Assembly: GCF_024170165.1 (NCBI RefSeq) | Contig: NZ_JALJXP010000002.1 | Location: forward strand, 124,001 to 188,000 | Direction: 5' to 3' | Length of the DNA stretch: 64,000 nt | Source: Pseudomonas nitroreducens | Lineage (GTDB): Bacteria > Pseudomonadota > Gammaproteobacteria > Pseudomonadales > Pseudomonadaceae | In this document: in pieces, positions 51,684 to 62,193 of the stretch | Layout: every line of letters begins with the position of its first letter | Numbering within the stretch: position 1 is the first letter of the stretch | Notes under the pieces: generated by a model | Databases searched by the model: none | The model's input: only the letters and a program-made list of their open reading frames with translations | Told to the model about the DNA's origin: nothing | Translations under genes and position numbers: made by a program

Positions 51684-52694
51684 ATGAACACCCTCACCCA
51701 CCCGCCGCTCGCCGCCGCGCCGCCCCTGTGCGATGCGCGCGGCCGCCTGAACAGTGCGGCCGTGGGCTGGTCGTCGCGGCCACAGACACTCTGCCAGCTG
51801 TCCGGCAACAGCGGCCGGCGCAAGCGCTGGAACCACTGGTGCATCAATGCGCCAGGCTGGATGCTGTCGATCACTATCGCCGACCTCGATTACCTCGGCT
51901 ACGGCGCCCTGTACTTCCTCGACCTGGAAACCGGACAGTCGGTGCACCGCACCCGGTTCAGCCCCTTCGGCCTGGGCTGCCACCTGCCGGACACGCCGAA
52001 CCAGAGCCATCGCTTCGAGCACGGCCAGCTGTGCCTGGGCTTCGACGAGCAACCCGGCCAGCTGCGCATCACCGCCTGTGCGCCGAACCTGGGTGGCCTG
52101 CCGCTGAACCTCTCCCTGGAAGTACAGCGCCCGGCGCACCTGGAGTCGGTCAACCTGGTGGTGCCCATGAGCGGCAAGTGCTTCCACGCCTGCAGCCGGC
52201 AGATGGGCCTGCCGATCAGTGGCAGCCTCACCCTCGGCCGCAAGACCTACCGCTGCAGCGAAGGCCAGAGCTTCGCCGCGCTGGATTTCGGCCGGGGCGT
52301 GTGGCCGTTCAACACCCAGTGGACCCGCGCCGCCTTCGCCGCGCCCGGCGGCATTGCCGGCAACTTCGGCGCCGGCTGGACGGAACACAGCCACCTGAGC
52401 GAGAACGCCCTGTGGTTCGGCGGCGAGCTGCAGCCGCTGGACGGCCCTGTGGAAATCCGCCAGGTGCCGCACGACCCGCTGTCGCCCTGGCAATTGCGCG
52501 GCTGCGATGAGCGCGTCGACCTCACCTTCACCCCGCGCAAGCTGCACCGCGCCTGCCCGCGCCTGGGCCCGCTGTTCGCCGAGACCTGCCAGTGGTTCGG
52601 CCACTTCGACGGCTCCCTGCGCAGCGCCGAGGGTGACCTGGTGCCGGTCAATGGCGCGCTGGGCTGGGTCGGCTCCACGAACGCCCGCTGGTGA
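51684..52694 (+). CDS. DUF2804 domain protein
   Basis: 336 residues matching the DUF2804 pattern: LCDARGRLN, RRKRWNHWCINAPGWMLSITIADLDYLGYGALYFLDLETG, LSGSLTLGRKTYRCSEGQSFAALDFGRGVWPFNTQWTRAAFAA and a C-terminal QWFGHFDGSL. Beta-rich, lipocalin-like in appearance; the family is annotated only as possibly lipid-related, with no proven role. Divergent from the DUF2059 gene. The 3' end carries a small tandem duplication (gcccgctggtga twice around the stop codon). Confidence 0.85.
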   Translation: MNTLTHPPLAAAPPLCDARGRLNSAAVGWSSRPQTLCQLSGNSGRRKRWNHWCINAPGWMLSITIADLDYLGYGALYFLDLETGQSVHRTRFSPFGLGCHLPDTPNQSHRFEHGQLCLGFDEQPGQLRITACAPNLGGLPLNLSLEVQRPAHLESVNLVVPMSGKCFHACSRQMGLPISGSLTLGRKTYRCSEGQSFAALDFGRGVWPFNTQWTRAAFAAPGGIAGNFGAGWTEHSHLSENALWFGGELQPLDGPVEIRQVPHDPLSPWQLRGCDERVDLTFTPRKLHRACPRLGPLFAETCQWFGHFDGSLRSAEGDLVPVNGALGWVGSTNARW

Positions 52695-52843
52695 TGGCCC
52701 GCTGGTGACTGCCTTCGGGCAGCTGACTGTCGCCGAGCCGCACACGCCACTCAGACCGCTCTATCACGGCCATTGAGCCAGAGAGGAACCCGGAAGCCCC
52801 GTCGCGGCCTAAACTGGCCGAGACCCTATTCCGGAGAAGCACC

Positions 52844-54230
<1,387 letters not shown>

Positions 54231-54238
<8 letters not shown>

Positions 54239-54854
54239 ACCGACCCGCTCCGGGGCCACCCCGATCGAGGGCGACGGCAAGCGCGTGCTGCTGGTGCTGG
54301 GCTCACCCAAGCCTGGCGGCTTCTGCCACGCACTGGCCGATGCCTACGCCCACGGCGCCCGCGCCAAGGGCCATGTGGTGCACACGCTCAAGCTCGGCGA
54401 GATGAATTTCGACCCGGTGCTGCGCGGCGGCTACGAACAGAGCCAGAACCTCGAACCGGACGTGCTCGAAGCCCAGCGGCAGATCCACTGGGCGCAGCAC
54501 ATCGCCTTCGTCTACCCGGTCTGGTGGGGCGGCCTGCCGGCGCTGCTGCAAGGCTTCTTCGACCGAGTGCTGCAGCCGGGCTTCGCCTTCCGCTACCGCT
54601 CGCTGGAATCCCGCGAGTTCGAGCCACTGCTGGGCGGGCGCAGCGCCGACCTGCTGGTCAGCCATGACCAGACCCACTGGCACTACCGCCTGCGCCAGGG
54701 CGCCCCGGCCCACCGGCAGATGACCCGCTGCATCCTCGCGCCCTGCGGCATCGCCCTGCACCACCTGGAGGAATTCAGCCCGGTGCGCGGCTCCGGCGAA
54801 GAGCAGCGGCAGGGCTGGTTGCGCCGGGCGGAACAGCTGGGCACGCAGGTCTGA
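54231..54854 (+). CDS. NAD(P)H-dependent quinone oxidoreductase, flavodoxin-like fold
   Basis: 207-residue MdaB/NQO1-type flavoprotein. FMN/FAD-binding start [48 protein letters not shown], then [33 protein letters not shown], typical for the family. Start ATG 54231 overlaps the fumC stop by 8 bases, so translation is coupled. Probably detoxifies quinones in a two-electron reduction; substrate inferred from family. Confidence 0.9.
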
Positions 54855-55015
54855 TGCCAGGGCGGGTAGCGCGCGGCGCGCTATCCGCCTGAGCGTCGAT
54901 GCCGCTTCAGAAGGCACTCGCCATACCTTGGGAAATGCCCTACACCGCGCCAACCTTCGACTTCCCTAGCATGCGCTCGCCCCAATCCGGGGTTCCTCTT
55001 GCCTCTGGAGGCAGC

Positions 55016-55699
55016 ATGCTTCGCAAACTTTCCGCCGAAATGATCGGCACGTTCTGGCTGGTGTTCGGTGGTTGCGGCAGCGCCATCTTCGCGGCCGACG
55101 CCATTGGCGTACTCGGTGTTGCCCTGGCCTTCGGCCTGACGGTGGTGACCATGGCCTATGCCATCGGGCCGATCTCCGGCTGCCACCTCAACCCTGCTGT
55201 CACCCTCGGCCTGTGGGCCGGCGGCCGCGTCCGTACTCTGGACGTGGTGCCGTACATCGTCGCCCAGGTCATTGGCGGCGTGCTCGCCGGTGCCGTGCTG
55301 TTCTACATCGCTTCCGGCAAGCCGGGCTTCGACGCGCTGGCCGGCTTTGCCGCCAACGGCTTCGGTGAAGGCTCGCCCACCGGCTACAGCATGCAGTCGG
55401 CGCTGGCCATCGAAGTGCTGCTGACCGCGTTCTTCCTCTTCGTGATCATGGGCGCCACAGACAGCAAGCTGGCCCCGGCCGGTTTCGCGCCGATCGCCAT
55501 CGGCCTGACGCTGACCCTGATCCACCTGATCAGCATCCCGATCGACAACACCTCGGTGAACCCGGCGCGCAGCCTGGGTGTGGCGCTGTTCGCCGACCCG
55601 CTGTTCATGAAGCAGCTGTGGCTGTTCTGGGTCGGCCCGCTGGCCGGCGGCGTGATCGGTGCACTGGTCTATCGCGTGATGCGTCCGACCTCCGCCTGA
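55016..55699 (+). CDS. aqpZ: aquaporin Z
   Basis: Water channel of the MIP family, 227 residues from ATG 55016 with GGAGG upstream; longer frames are rejected. Six membrane helices and two half-helices bearing the NPA boxes ([12 protein letters not shown] and [11 protein letters not shown]). Narrow-pore residues fit a water channel rather than a glycerol facilitator: the second NPA box is followed by Arg and the protein is short. Single gene ended by a long hairpin. Confidence 0.94.
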   Translation: MLRKLSAEMIGTFWLVFGGCGSAIFAADAIGVLGVALAFGLTVVTMAYAIGPISGCHLNPAVTLGLWAGGRVRTLDVVPYIVAQVIGGVLAGAVLFYIASGKPGFDALAGFAANGFGEGSPTGYSMQSALAIEVLLTAFFLFVIMGATDSKLAPAGFAPIAIGLTLTLIHLISIPIDNTSVNPARSLGVALFADPLFMKQLWLFWVGPLAGGVIGALVYRVMRPTSA

Positions 55700-55713
55700 T
55701 TCACCCGGAACCG

Positions 55714-55757
55714 CTGATACGTGAACGGGCGCCTTCGGGCGCCCGTTCACGTATCAG
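55714..55757. terminator. 20-bp perfect hairpin with TTCG loop after aqpZ
   Basis: Perfect 20-base stem (CTGATACGTGAACGGGCGCC and its complement) closed by TTCG, 14 bases after the aqpZ stop. No T-run follows. Unusually long and exact; may serve as an mRNA 3' stabiliser or terminator. Confidence 0.65.
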
Positions 55758-55770
55758 TCGCAGGCCATTG

Positions 55771-55850
55771 CGTAGGGCGCATAACGCCCCCGGCGTTATC
55801 CGCTATTTTCGCAACCGGCGGATAAAGCGTTCCGCTTTATGCGCCCTACG
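55771..55850. repeat. gtagggcgcataac-family repeat
   Basis: gtagggcgcataacgccccc ... ggcggataaagcgttccgct ending gcgccctacg; a diverged full-length member in the gap between aqpZ and the receptor gene. Confidence 0.83.
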
Positions 55851-55872
55851 ATCTCTGCCTGCATGGATCACT

Positions 55873-58431
55873 TCAGAAGTACTGGGTCAGGCTGAACTTG
55901 GCGTTGCGGCCCTGGCTGTAAACGCTGTCGCCAGCCAGCGCCGGGTGGTAATCGCGGTTGAACAGGTTGTCCACGGTGAAGTTCAGCTCGGTGTTCTCCA
56001 GGCCCAGGCGGCGCGGCTTCCAGCTGGCGAACACACGGTGGGTGTCGTAGCTGTCGTTGACCGTCTGGTCCCAGAAGATGTCGCCGACGCTGGTGCCCAT
56101 GCCGCCGGAGTACTTGTCGCTGGGCAGGCGGTCGGTCTTGCGGACGAACTCGCCCTGCCAGCCGATCTGCGCGTCCCAGGACGGGATCTTGGTGCCCAGG
56201 GTAGCGACCCACTTGGCTGGCGGCACGTCGCGCGCCCACACGTTCGGGCCCCAGGGGTTGCTGTAGGCACCGTCGTGTTTGCCGGTCACCCACGAGTAAG
56301 ACAGCCCACCGAACAGCCAGGGACTGTCGTAGAAACTCTCGACCTCAAAGCCCTTGTAGGTCACGCCCGGCAGGTTGCGGTAGTTGGACAGCGGCAGGTA
56401 GTCGCCGCAGCTGCCGGAGATGGTGCCGTTGTCAATGGCCTGCTGTTCGCAGCCGACGCTGCGGGTGCGGAAGATCTCGTCCTTGATCTTGTTCTGGAAA
56501 AGCGTGGTGCGCACCTGCAGGTTGTCGCCGTTGATGAACAGGTCCGGCAGGTTGACCAGCGAACCGAAACGCAGCGCGTGGATGCGCTCGGGGTCCAGGT
56601 CGCGGCTGGTGGCGCTGACCGTGCTGCTGTTCTGCACCTCGTACATCTCGTCGATCACCGGCGCGCGCCAGGTGCGGCTGTAGTCGGCGAAGAAGCCCAG
56701 ACGCTCGGTGGCGGTCCAGAACAGCGACAGGCGCGGCGACCAGCCGCTGTAGGTCTGCGAGCTGTAGTCGTGGCCTTGCGCGGCATTGTTGTAGAGCGGC
56801 GCGTCGTTGTCCTTGCCCTGGTTGCGCACGTGGTCGAAGCGCAGCGACGGGGTGATGGTCACGCTGCCCAGGGTCAGCGCGTCCTGGATGTAGACGCTGT
56901 TGGTGTTCTGCTTGCCGCTGGGCATGAAGGTCGGCTGGAAGTGGCCGTAGTTGTAGCGCGCGGTGTCGTAGGTGGAGCCGGGGATGTACATGTCGGTGGT
57001 GCGGGTGTGGCGGTGGAACTGCGTGCCGACGGTGAACGCGTGCTGCACCGGGCCGGTGGCGAACAGGCTGGTGTTGCGCAGCTCCAACACCTTGTCCTTG
57101 TAGTCGGTGTCCATCTTGCGACCGCCGGTGGAGACCTGGAAGAAGGCGTCCGGATTGCGCTCGTCGGTCTGGTCGATGTGCGACTCGGAGTACTGCACCA
57201 TCAGGTCGATCAGCGGGTTGTCGATCGGGTGGTATTCGTACTTGCCCGACCAGGTGGTGTCGGTGGTGTCACGGTGCGCCAGCAGGCGCTTGAGCGCGGC
57301 CTCGTAGCCGTAGCGGTCGATGCTCGACTGGGTCGGCGGCGTCGGGTAGGAGGCCGAGGAGAACGGCGTCCAGCGGGTGCTGTGGGAGCGGCTGTAGGCC
57401 AGGCTGATGTCGTTGTCGAGGTTCGGGTGCAGGTTCAGCTTGAACAGCCCGGCGTCGAGGTCCTGGGCGCTGTTGGGCAGACGGCTGGGGTTGATCGGGT
57501 AGTTACCGTTGGGGTCGGGGATGTGCCCGGCCAGCTTGATGTCGCGGCCGTCACGGGCGGTGAGGTAGGCCAGGGCGTCGACCTTGCGGTCCTCGGTGCG
57601 GCCGTAGACGGCGCCGCTGTAGATCTTCTGCTGGTCGTTGGAGTGGTAGCCGTACTTGAGCATGGCGCCGACGTTCTGGTCATCGCGCAGCATGTCCGGC
57701 GCGTCCTTGGTCTCCATGTGCACGGTGCCGCCGAAGCCGCCATTGCCGTTGTAGACCGAGTGCGGACCCTTCTCCACTTCGATGCGCTTGATCAGCTCCG
57801 GCTCGATGAACACGGTGCCCTGCTGGTAGCGCTCGAAGCCGCTCTTGGTCGCGCCGTCGAGGGTGAAGGGCACGTCCTCGGCATCGCCCAGGCCCCAGAT
57901 GTTGACGGTCTGCCCGCCCGGCTTGGGCGAGCCGCCCATGGTCACGCCGGGCAGGGTCTGCAGCAGGCTGGGAATGTTGTCGGCCTGGATGCGCTCGATG
58001 TCCTTGCGGGTCAGGGTCGAGCGTCCGACGCTGCTGGAGTCCACCGACAGGCCGCTGCCGACGATGGTCTGCGAGTCCAGTTCGATGGCGTTGTCGCTGA
58101 ACTTGTCGACCCTGCCCGCGCGGCGCACGACGAAGCCGTCGCCCGCCTCCACCAGTTCCAGGGACGAGCCCTCGAGCAGATGCTCCAGCGCTTCACGCAC
58201 GCTGTAGCGGCCACTCACCGCCGGTGCCTTGAGGCCGTCCAGCTGGGATGCGTCGTAGAGCACCTGCACGCCGGCCTGCTGCGACAGGCTGCCGATGGAC
58301 TCGCTCAGCGCCTGCGCCGGCAGGTCGACCTGCCAGTCGGCGGCGCGGCTGTACTCAGCCATCATCAGGCTGCCGAGCAGCACGGCGCAGCCCAGCGGGC
58401 GCGCGAACGGGAAGTTGAAACGAGACTGCAT
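55873..58431 (-). CDS. hasR: TonB-dependent heme-type receptor with STN signalling domain (HasR-like)
   Basis: Outer-membrane transporter that also signals to the FecR/FecI pair upstream. 852 residues from ATG 58431 (GGGAGGG upstream). Signal peptide (to about AEYSRA), STN domain about 30-105 (DWQVDLPAQALSESIGSLSQQAGVQVLYDASQLDGLKAPAVSGRYSVREALEHLLEGSSLELVE), plug with IVGSGLSVDSSSVGRSTLTRKDIERIQADNIPSLLQTLPGV and VEKGPHSVYNGNGGFGGTVHMETKDA, 22-strand barrel ending SLTQYF with C-terminal Phe. The plug sequence and a WRAP / LDPE pair in the barrel fit heme receptors (HasR more than PhuR). No hemophore gene (hasA) or has exporter is in the window. Substrate call is moderate. Confidence 0.75.
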   Translation of the reverse strand: MQSRFNFPFARPLGCAVLLGSLMMAEYSRAADWQVDLPAQALSESIGSLSQQAGVQVLYDASQLDGLKAPAVSGRYSVREALEHLLEGSSLELVEAGDGFVVRRAGRVDKFSDNAIELDSQTIVGSGLSVDSSSVGRSTLTRKDIERIQADNIPSLLQTLPGVTMGGSPKPGGQTVNIWGLGDAEDVPFTLDGATKSGFERYQQGTVFIEPELIKRIEVEKGPHSVYNGNGGFGGTVHMETKDAPDMLRDDQNVGAMLKYGYHSNDQQKIYSGAVYGRTEDRKVDALAYLTARDGRDIKLAGHIPDPNGNYPINPSRLPNSAQDLDAGLFKLNLHPNLDNDISLAYSRSHSTRWTPFSSASYPTPPTQSSIDRYGYEAALKRLLAHRDTTDTTWSGKYEYHPIDNPLIDLMVQYSESHIDQTDERNPDAFFQVSTGGRKMDTDYKDKVLELRNTSLFATGPVQHAFTVGTQFHRHTRTTDMYIPGSTYDTARYNYGHFQPTFMPSGKQNTNSVYIQDALTLGSVTITPSLRFDHVRNQGKDNDAPLYNNAAQGHDYSSQTYSGWSPRLSLFWTATERLGFFADYSRTWRAPVIDEMYEVQNSSTVSATSRDLDPERIHALRFGSLVNLPDLFINGDNLQVRTTLFQNKIKDEIFRTRSVGCEQQAIDNGTISGSCGDYLPLSNYRNLPGVTYKGFEVESFYDSPWLFGGLSYSWVTGKHDGAYSNPWGPNVWARDVPPAKWVATLGTKIPSWDAQIGWQGEFVRKTDRLPSDKYSGGMGTSVGDIFWDQTVNDSYDTHRVFASWKPRRLGLENTELNFTVDNLFNRDYHPALAGDSVYSQGRNAKFSLTQYF

Positions 58432-58568
58432 GCAAGGCCCTCCCCAGGGTCGAAAAGCGCTGCGCGTTTCGCAGCGAATGACGGGGAAGACCCTCAATCG
58501 AGAAAAACCCACACCTGCAAATAAAAATATTTCTCAAAAAGAATCAAATCTGGGTCGTTGCCGTTTTT

Positions 58569-58719
58569 GTAGGAGCGGATTCCGTCCGCGATGTGCAACC
58601 GGCCAGCTCGGAGCCGCCGGAAATCGATCGCGGACGAAGTCCGCTCCTACCTGAAATATCGCGCCCGGTCACGCCCTCTCCCTAACCCTCTCCCTTCAGG
58701 GAGAGGGTTAGGGAGAGGG
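58569..58719. repeat. REP doublet and gggagaggg palindrome between receptor and FecR genes
   Basis: 58569-58650: gtaggagcggattccgtccg facing cgcggacgaagtccgctcct. 58674-58719: a 20-base arm starting ccctctccctaaccc, loop ttcag, and its complement, a long exact inverted repeat. These fill most of the 391-base gap; a degenerate REP lies near 58785-58818. No gene seen. Confidence 0.82.
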
Positions 58720-58822
58720 AAATCCCAAGCACGAACTTTCAGAGGAAGACAGTTGCTCCTATGTAATGGGCCAGCGCCGGGGAATACCTGTACGCGCGCA
58801 TGGCGACTCCTACAGGTTGGAA

Positions 58823-59773
58823 TCAGCGCGGCAGGATGACCGCGCTGCCGTCGGCCTTGCGCTGCACGCGCACATCCAGCAGCACCGGCAAGGCGGCGAG
58901 GAAGTCATCCGGACGGGCCAGGCGCACGTTGCCGGAAATGGGCTTGTCCGCCAGGCGCTCATCGCCCAGGCGAATCGGCGCGGCGCGGTATTGCGACAGC
59001 TCGTCCACCAGCGCCCCCAGCGGCTGGTTGCGGAAGGCGAGCATGCCGTCGCGCCAGGCGGCGATGGTGGCGACTGGCACGTGATCGACCTGCGCCTCCC
59101 CCGCTCCACTCGACAACCGGGCACGATCACCTGCGCTCAGCGTCTGCTCGCCCGGCGCAGCGAGCTGCGCCTGCAATGCCACCTTGCCGTGGCGCACGGC
59201 GACGGTCAGCCCATCGCCCGCACGGTGCACATCGAAGCCGGTGCCGAGCACCCGCACCCGGCTGTCGCCAGCGGTCACACGGAAGGGCCGGCCGGCATCG
59301 TGGGTCACTTCGAAATAGGCTTCGCCGCGGAGCAATCGCACATCACGGAAACCCTCGGAGTAATCCACCCGCAACGCCGAATCCGCCGCCAGGAACACCC
59401 GTGAGCCATCCACCAGCGTGACCTCGCGCTGCTCGCCCGGCGCGGTGGATTGCACCTGCTGCGGATCGGCCAGGCGGCCGCCGCTGAAGTCGTTGGCCAG
59501 CAACAACGCTGCGCAGAACACGCTGGCAGCGGCAAGCCCGCGCCAGGGCAGGCCGGAGCGGCGATGCGCGGCGATGGCAGGCCGGCGAAGCTGGTCGAGG
59601 TCGCTCCACAGCTGCTCGATCTCGCGGTAGGCCGAGGCATGCGCCGGGTCTTCCGCCAGCCAGTCGGCGAAGGCCTGGCGCTCGCGGGCATCACAGGCGC
59701 CCGAGCGCTGGCGGCTGAACCACTTGGCAGCCAGTTCGTCGATCACCCGTTGGCGCTCCTCATGCGGCGTCAT
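58823..59773 (-). CDS. FecR/HasS-type anti-sigma factor
   Basis: Inner-membrane regulator linking receptor STN to ECF sigma. 316 residues. N-terminal DUF4880 cytoplasmic sigma-binding part (AAKWFSRQRSGACDARERQAFADWLAEDPAHASAYREIEQLWSDL), one membrane segment at about 75-95 (WRGLAAASVFCAALLLA), periplasmic FecR domain (about 115-205: VTLVDGSRVFLAADSALRVDYSEGFRDVRLLRGEAYFEVTHDAGRPFRVTAGDSRVRVLGTGFDV) and C-terminal STN-interacting part. Start overlaps the sigma gene by 4 bases (ATGA-type coupling). Corresponds to HasS if the receptor is HasR. Confidence 0.9.
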   Translation of the reverse strand: MTPHEERQRVIDELAAKWFSRQRSGACDARERQAFADWLAEDPAHASAYREIEQLWSDLDQLRRPAIAAHRRSGLPWRGLAAASVFCAALLLANDFSGGRLADPQQVQSTAPGEQREVTLVDGSRVFLAADSALRVDYSEGFRDVRLLRGEAYFEVTHDAGRPFRVTAGDSRVRVLGTGFDVHRAGDGLTVAVRHGKVALQAQLAAPGEQTLSAGDRARLSSGAGEAQVDHVPVATIAAWRDGMLAFRNQPLGALVDELSQYRAAPIRLGDERLADKPISGNVRLARPDDFLAALPVLLDVRVQRKADGSAVILPR

Positions 59774-60291
59774 GTTTCGCCCTCTCCCTGAACCTGCCGC
59801 TTGCAGTGCAACAGCGCACTGGCGACGTGCTTCTCCACCATGCTCAGTGAAATCCCCATGCGCCGCGCCACCTCGGGCTGCGACAGGCCGTCGAACTTGT
59901 GCAGGATGAAGGCCTCGCGGCGCCGTGGCGGCAGGCTGTCCAGCGCCAGGGAAAGCTGCTGAAGATAGCGTTGACGCTCGAACTGCACCACGGGTTCGCC
60001 TCCTTCGGCGGCCGGTTGCTGATCAGTCTCCAGGGTCTCTTCAGGCTCGCTGGCGAAGCGCCGGGAGCGCTGCCAGTGGTCGCGCAGCAGGTTGCGTGCC
60101 ACCTGGAACAGGAAGGCGCGCGGCTGCTCCACCTGATGCCGCGAGGAGGACTTGAGCCACTGGGCGAAGGCATCCTGGGCAAGGTCCGCGGCATCCGCCG
60201 AGCTGCCCAGTTGCTTGCGCAAAAAGCGCAGCAGCTCGCCGTGGAAGGAGCGATAGGCCTGGGACACCGAACGGGAGAAACGCTCATCCAT
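59770..60291 (-). CDS. FecI/HasI-type ECF sigma factor
   Basis: RNA polymerase sigma-70 factor, ECF subfamily, that transcribes the downstream receptor gene. 173 residues from ATG 60291 (GGGAGG upstream). Region 2 at about 20-80 (LLRFLRKQLGSSADAADLAQDAFAQWLKSSSRHQVEQPRAFLFQVARNLLRDHWQRSRR) and region 4 at about 110-165 (LALDSLPPRRREAFILHKFDGLSQPEVARRMGISLSMVEKHVASALLHCKRQ). A Fur-type palindrome lies upstream. The upstream ATG at 60327 lacks support. Confidence 0.92.
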   Translation of the reverse strand: MDERFSRSVSQAYRSFHGELLRFLRKQLGSSADAADLAQDAFAQWLKSSSRHQVEQPRAFLFQVARNLLRDHWQRSRRFASEPEETLETDQQPAAEGGEPVVQFERQRYLQQLSLALDSLPPRRREAFILHKFDGLSQPEVARRMGISLSMVEKHVASALLHCKRQVQGEGET

Positions 60292-60392
60292 CGACGCATG
60301 CCTCCCGGCGTCGTCGCCCTGTCTCACACTTGCCCGTCAGCACATCGCCCCCAGAACCGGGGCGCTTGGCCACCGGCAACTATCGAATTGCA

Positions 60393-60415
60393 CAAATGAT
60401 AATACATATCATTTG
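60393..60415 (-). promoter_or_regulatory. Fur box upstream of the ECF sigma gene
   Basis: CAAATGATA-ataca-TATCATTTG, a nine-base perfect dyad containing the GATAAT / ATCATT core of the Fur consensus. Located 102 bases before the sigma-factor ATG. Predicts iron-repressed expression of the sigma/anti-sigma pair and hence of the receptor. Confidence 0.85.
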
Positions 60416-60448
60416 CGAAATTGAAGCCGGACTCGCGAGACGGATAGC

Positions 60449-60472
60449 AAAAGGCCGCCTCGCGGCGGCCTC
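60449..60472 (-). terminator. intrinsic terminator after the EamA transporter
   Basis: On the minus strand GGCCGCC-gcga-GGCGGCC then TTTTGCTATC; it lies 8 bases beyond the EamA stop codon. Confidence 0.85.
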
Positions 60473-60480
60473 TCAGGGAC

Positions 60481-61440
60481 TCAGACGTTGGCGACACGCG
60501 CCCTTCGCGCTCGGTAGCTGCGCAGCAACGAAGGCGCCAGCGCAGTGAGTGCCGAGCCGCTGACCACCAGCAGCGCGCCGAGGTAGGCCAGGCCATTGAG
60601 CTGTTCGGGCGGCACGAACTCCGGCCACAACGAAGCGGCCAGCGCCACCGAGGCGAAGGTCACCAGTGGCGTGATCGCTAGGGTCGCGCTGACCCGCGAG
60701 GCTTCCCAGTGCGCCAGCGCCTCGGCAAAGGCGCCGTAGGCCACCAGGGTGTTCAGGCAGCAGGCCAGCAGCAGCCAGCCCTGCAGCGGGGACAGGTCCA
60801 GCGCCTCCAGCGGATGCGCCCAGGGCGTGAGCAGCGCGCCGCAGCCCAGGTAGATCACCATCATCACCTGCACCGAGCTCCACTGGGTCAGCAGTTGCTT
60901 CTGCGCCAGCCCATAGAAAGTCCAGACGAAGGCAGCGAAGACCACGATGAGCACGCCGGTGGTGTACTCGCCGAGCGAACCGAACAGCTCGGCCAGTCGC
61001 TGATTGAAGAACAGCGCGAAGCCGCAGATCAGCACTGCCAGACCGAGCGCCTGGCCGATGCTGAAGCTCTCCTTGAAGACGAACAGGCTGCCCAGCAGCA
61101 GCAGGATCGGCGCGATCTGGATCACCAGTTGCGTGGTCCCCGGCGTGAGCAGGCGCAGGCCGATCAGGTAGCAGACATAGTTGCCGGTCAGGCCGAGGAT
61201 GGCGAGCAGCACCAGCCCCTTGCCGCGCTTGCCCAGCGGCGCAAAGCGCGGCAGCTGGCGGGTGAAGCTCAGGTAGATGAGCAGCAGGCCACCGGACACC
61301 ACCAGGCGAAACCAGGTGACGGTGATCGGGTCCATGACCTTCAGGACTTCCTTGAGCTTGATCGGCAGGATGCCCCAGAGGACGGCGGTGACCAGGGCCA
61401 GGAACAGGCCGAACTGCCAGCGGCCGGATGAAACGTGCAT
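60481..61440 (-). CDS. EamA/DMT-family permease
   Basis: Drug/metabolite transporter superfamily member, 319 residues from ATG 61440 (GAGG upstream; an ATG at 61470 is possible). Ten membrane segments in two EamA repeats (about 10-140: FGLFLALVTAVLWGILPIKLKEVLKVMDPITVTWFRLVVSG; about 155-290: YTTGVLIVVFAAFVWTFYGLAQKQLL). Likely exporter of a metabolite; substrate unknown. Confidence 0.9.
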   Translation of the reverse strand: MHVSSGRWQFGLFLALVTAVLWGILPIKLKEVLKVMDPITVTWFRLVVSGGLLLIYLSFTRQLPRFAPLGKRGKGLVLLAILGLTGNYVCYLIGLRLLTPGTTQLVIQIAPILLLLGSLFVFKESFSIGQALGLAVLICGFALFFNQRLAELFGSLGEYTTGVLIVVFAAFVWTFYGLAQKQLLTQWSSVQVMMVIYLGCGALLTPWAHPLEALDLSPLQGWLLLACCLNTLVAYGAFAEALAHWEASRVSATLAITPLVTFASVALAASLWPEFVPPEQLNGLAYLGALLVVSGSALTALAPSLLRSYRARRARVANV

Positions 61441-61557
61441 GAGTGCCTCGACGCGTATGCGGTCCGCCATGCTAAGCCATGGCGGTATCGCCCCATAGGA
61501 ACAGTTGCGTGGTGCAACTGTTCCGGTCGCCCGTCGACAACGCTGCGTCGCTGGCAG

Positions 61558-61977
61558 TCAGACCAGGGTCGAGAGACGCAGCAGCCACCAGATCAGGATG
61601 ATCAACTGGACGAAGAAGGCGGCGAAGCGCACCCACACCGCCAGTGCCGAGGTGCTGAGCAGGTGCACCAGTGACTGGACGATGCGCGCCACCAGCAGGG
61701 TCGGCGCCAGCGGGTCGGTGATCACTGTCTGCTGGGTGACCATGGCGTAGAGCAGCACGGCGCAGAACAGCGGCACGTTCTCCACGCAGTTGGCGTGGGC
61801 GCGCACCAGGCGCTGGCCGAAGGTACCGGGGGTGTTGCTGCCGTCGGCGGCGAAGACGTTGACCTTCATGCGGCCGGACATCACCAGCAGGCCGCGCTGG
61901 TTGACCAGCAGCAGGACCAGCAGCACGGTCCAGGCGACCAGGCCGAGCAACGCGAAGGCAGAGGGACTCAGGGACAT
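61558..61977 (-). CDS. MAPEG-family membrane protein
   Basis: 139 residues, four hydrophobic segments, MAPEG (membrane-associated eicosanoid/glutathione metabolism) pattern: RAHANCVENVPLFCAVLLYAMVTQQTVITDPLAPTLLVARIVQSLVHLLS. The RAHxNxxExxP signature (residues about 59-70) is intact. Biochemical role in bacteria is unproven; some members are glutathione transferases. Start ATG 61977, with aggagtcccac upstream. Confidence 0.9.
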   Translation of the reverse strand: MSLSPSAFALLGLVAWTVLLVLLLVNQRGLLVMSGRMKVNVFAADGSNTPGTFGQRLVRAHANCVENVPLFCAVLLYAMVTQQTVITDPLAPTLLVARIVQSLVHLLSTSALAVWVRFAAFFVQLIILIWWLLRLSTLV

Positions 61978-62062
61978 GTGGGACTCCTTTCTCTTGTTGG
62001 TTTGAGCGGGAGTCTAGGGGAAGTAGAGCAATTGCTCTAGCCCGTACCAAGGTGGGCCTGGG

Positions 62063-62138
62063 GTAGGAGCGAGCTTGCTCGCGAACAGAGATCCCGGCCA
62101 TTCGGCGTCAAGCGGTTCGCGAGCAAGCTCGCTCCTAC
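62063..62138. repeat. inverted pair of gcgagcttgctcgc REP elements
   Basis: gtaggagcgagcttgctcgc at 62063-62086 and its inverse ttcgcgagcaagctcgctcc at 62115-62138, forming a REPIN-like doublet between the MAPEG gene and the ssuF terminator. Confidence 0.85.
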
Positions 62139-62140
62139 GC

Positions 62141-62175
62141 AAAACAAAACGGGCAGCCCGTTTCCGGACTGCCCG
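62141..62175 (-). terminator. terminator of the ssu operon
   Basis: On the minus strand CGGGCAG ... CTGCCCG with an additional inner CCG/CGG pair, followed by TTTTGTTTT. It lies 18 bases past the TOBE-protein stop. Confidence 0.85.
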
Positions 62176-62193
62176 CCTCTTCCAGCACCGCAC

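Noticed and set aside
52680..52712. Short tandem duplication at the end of the DUF2804 gene as a possible insertion scar
   Set aside because: Only about 14 bases duplicated around the stop codon, and no mobile element or target-site features accompany it.
55618..58524. 968-codon plus-strand frame
   Set aside because: Antisense to the TonB receptor and overlapping the end of aqpZ; no domain seen.
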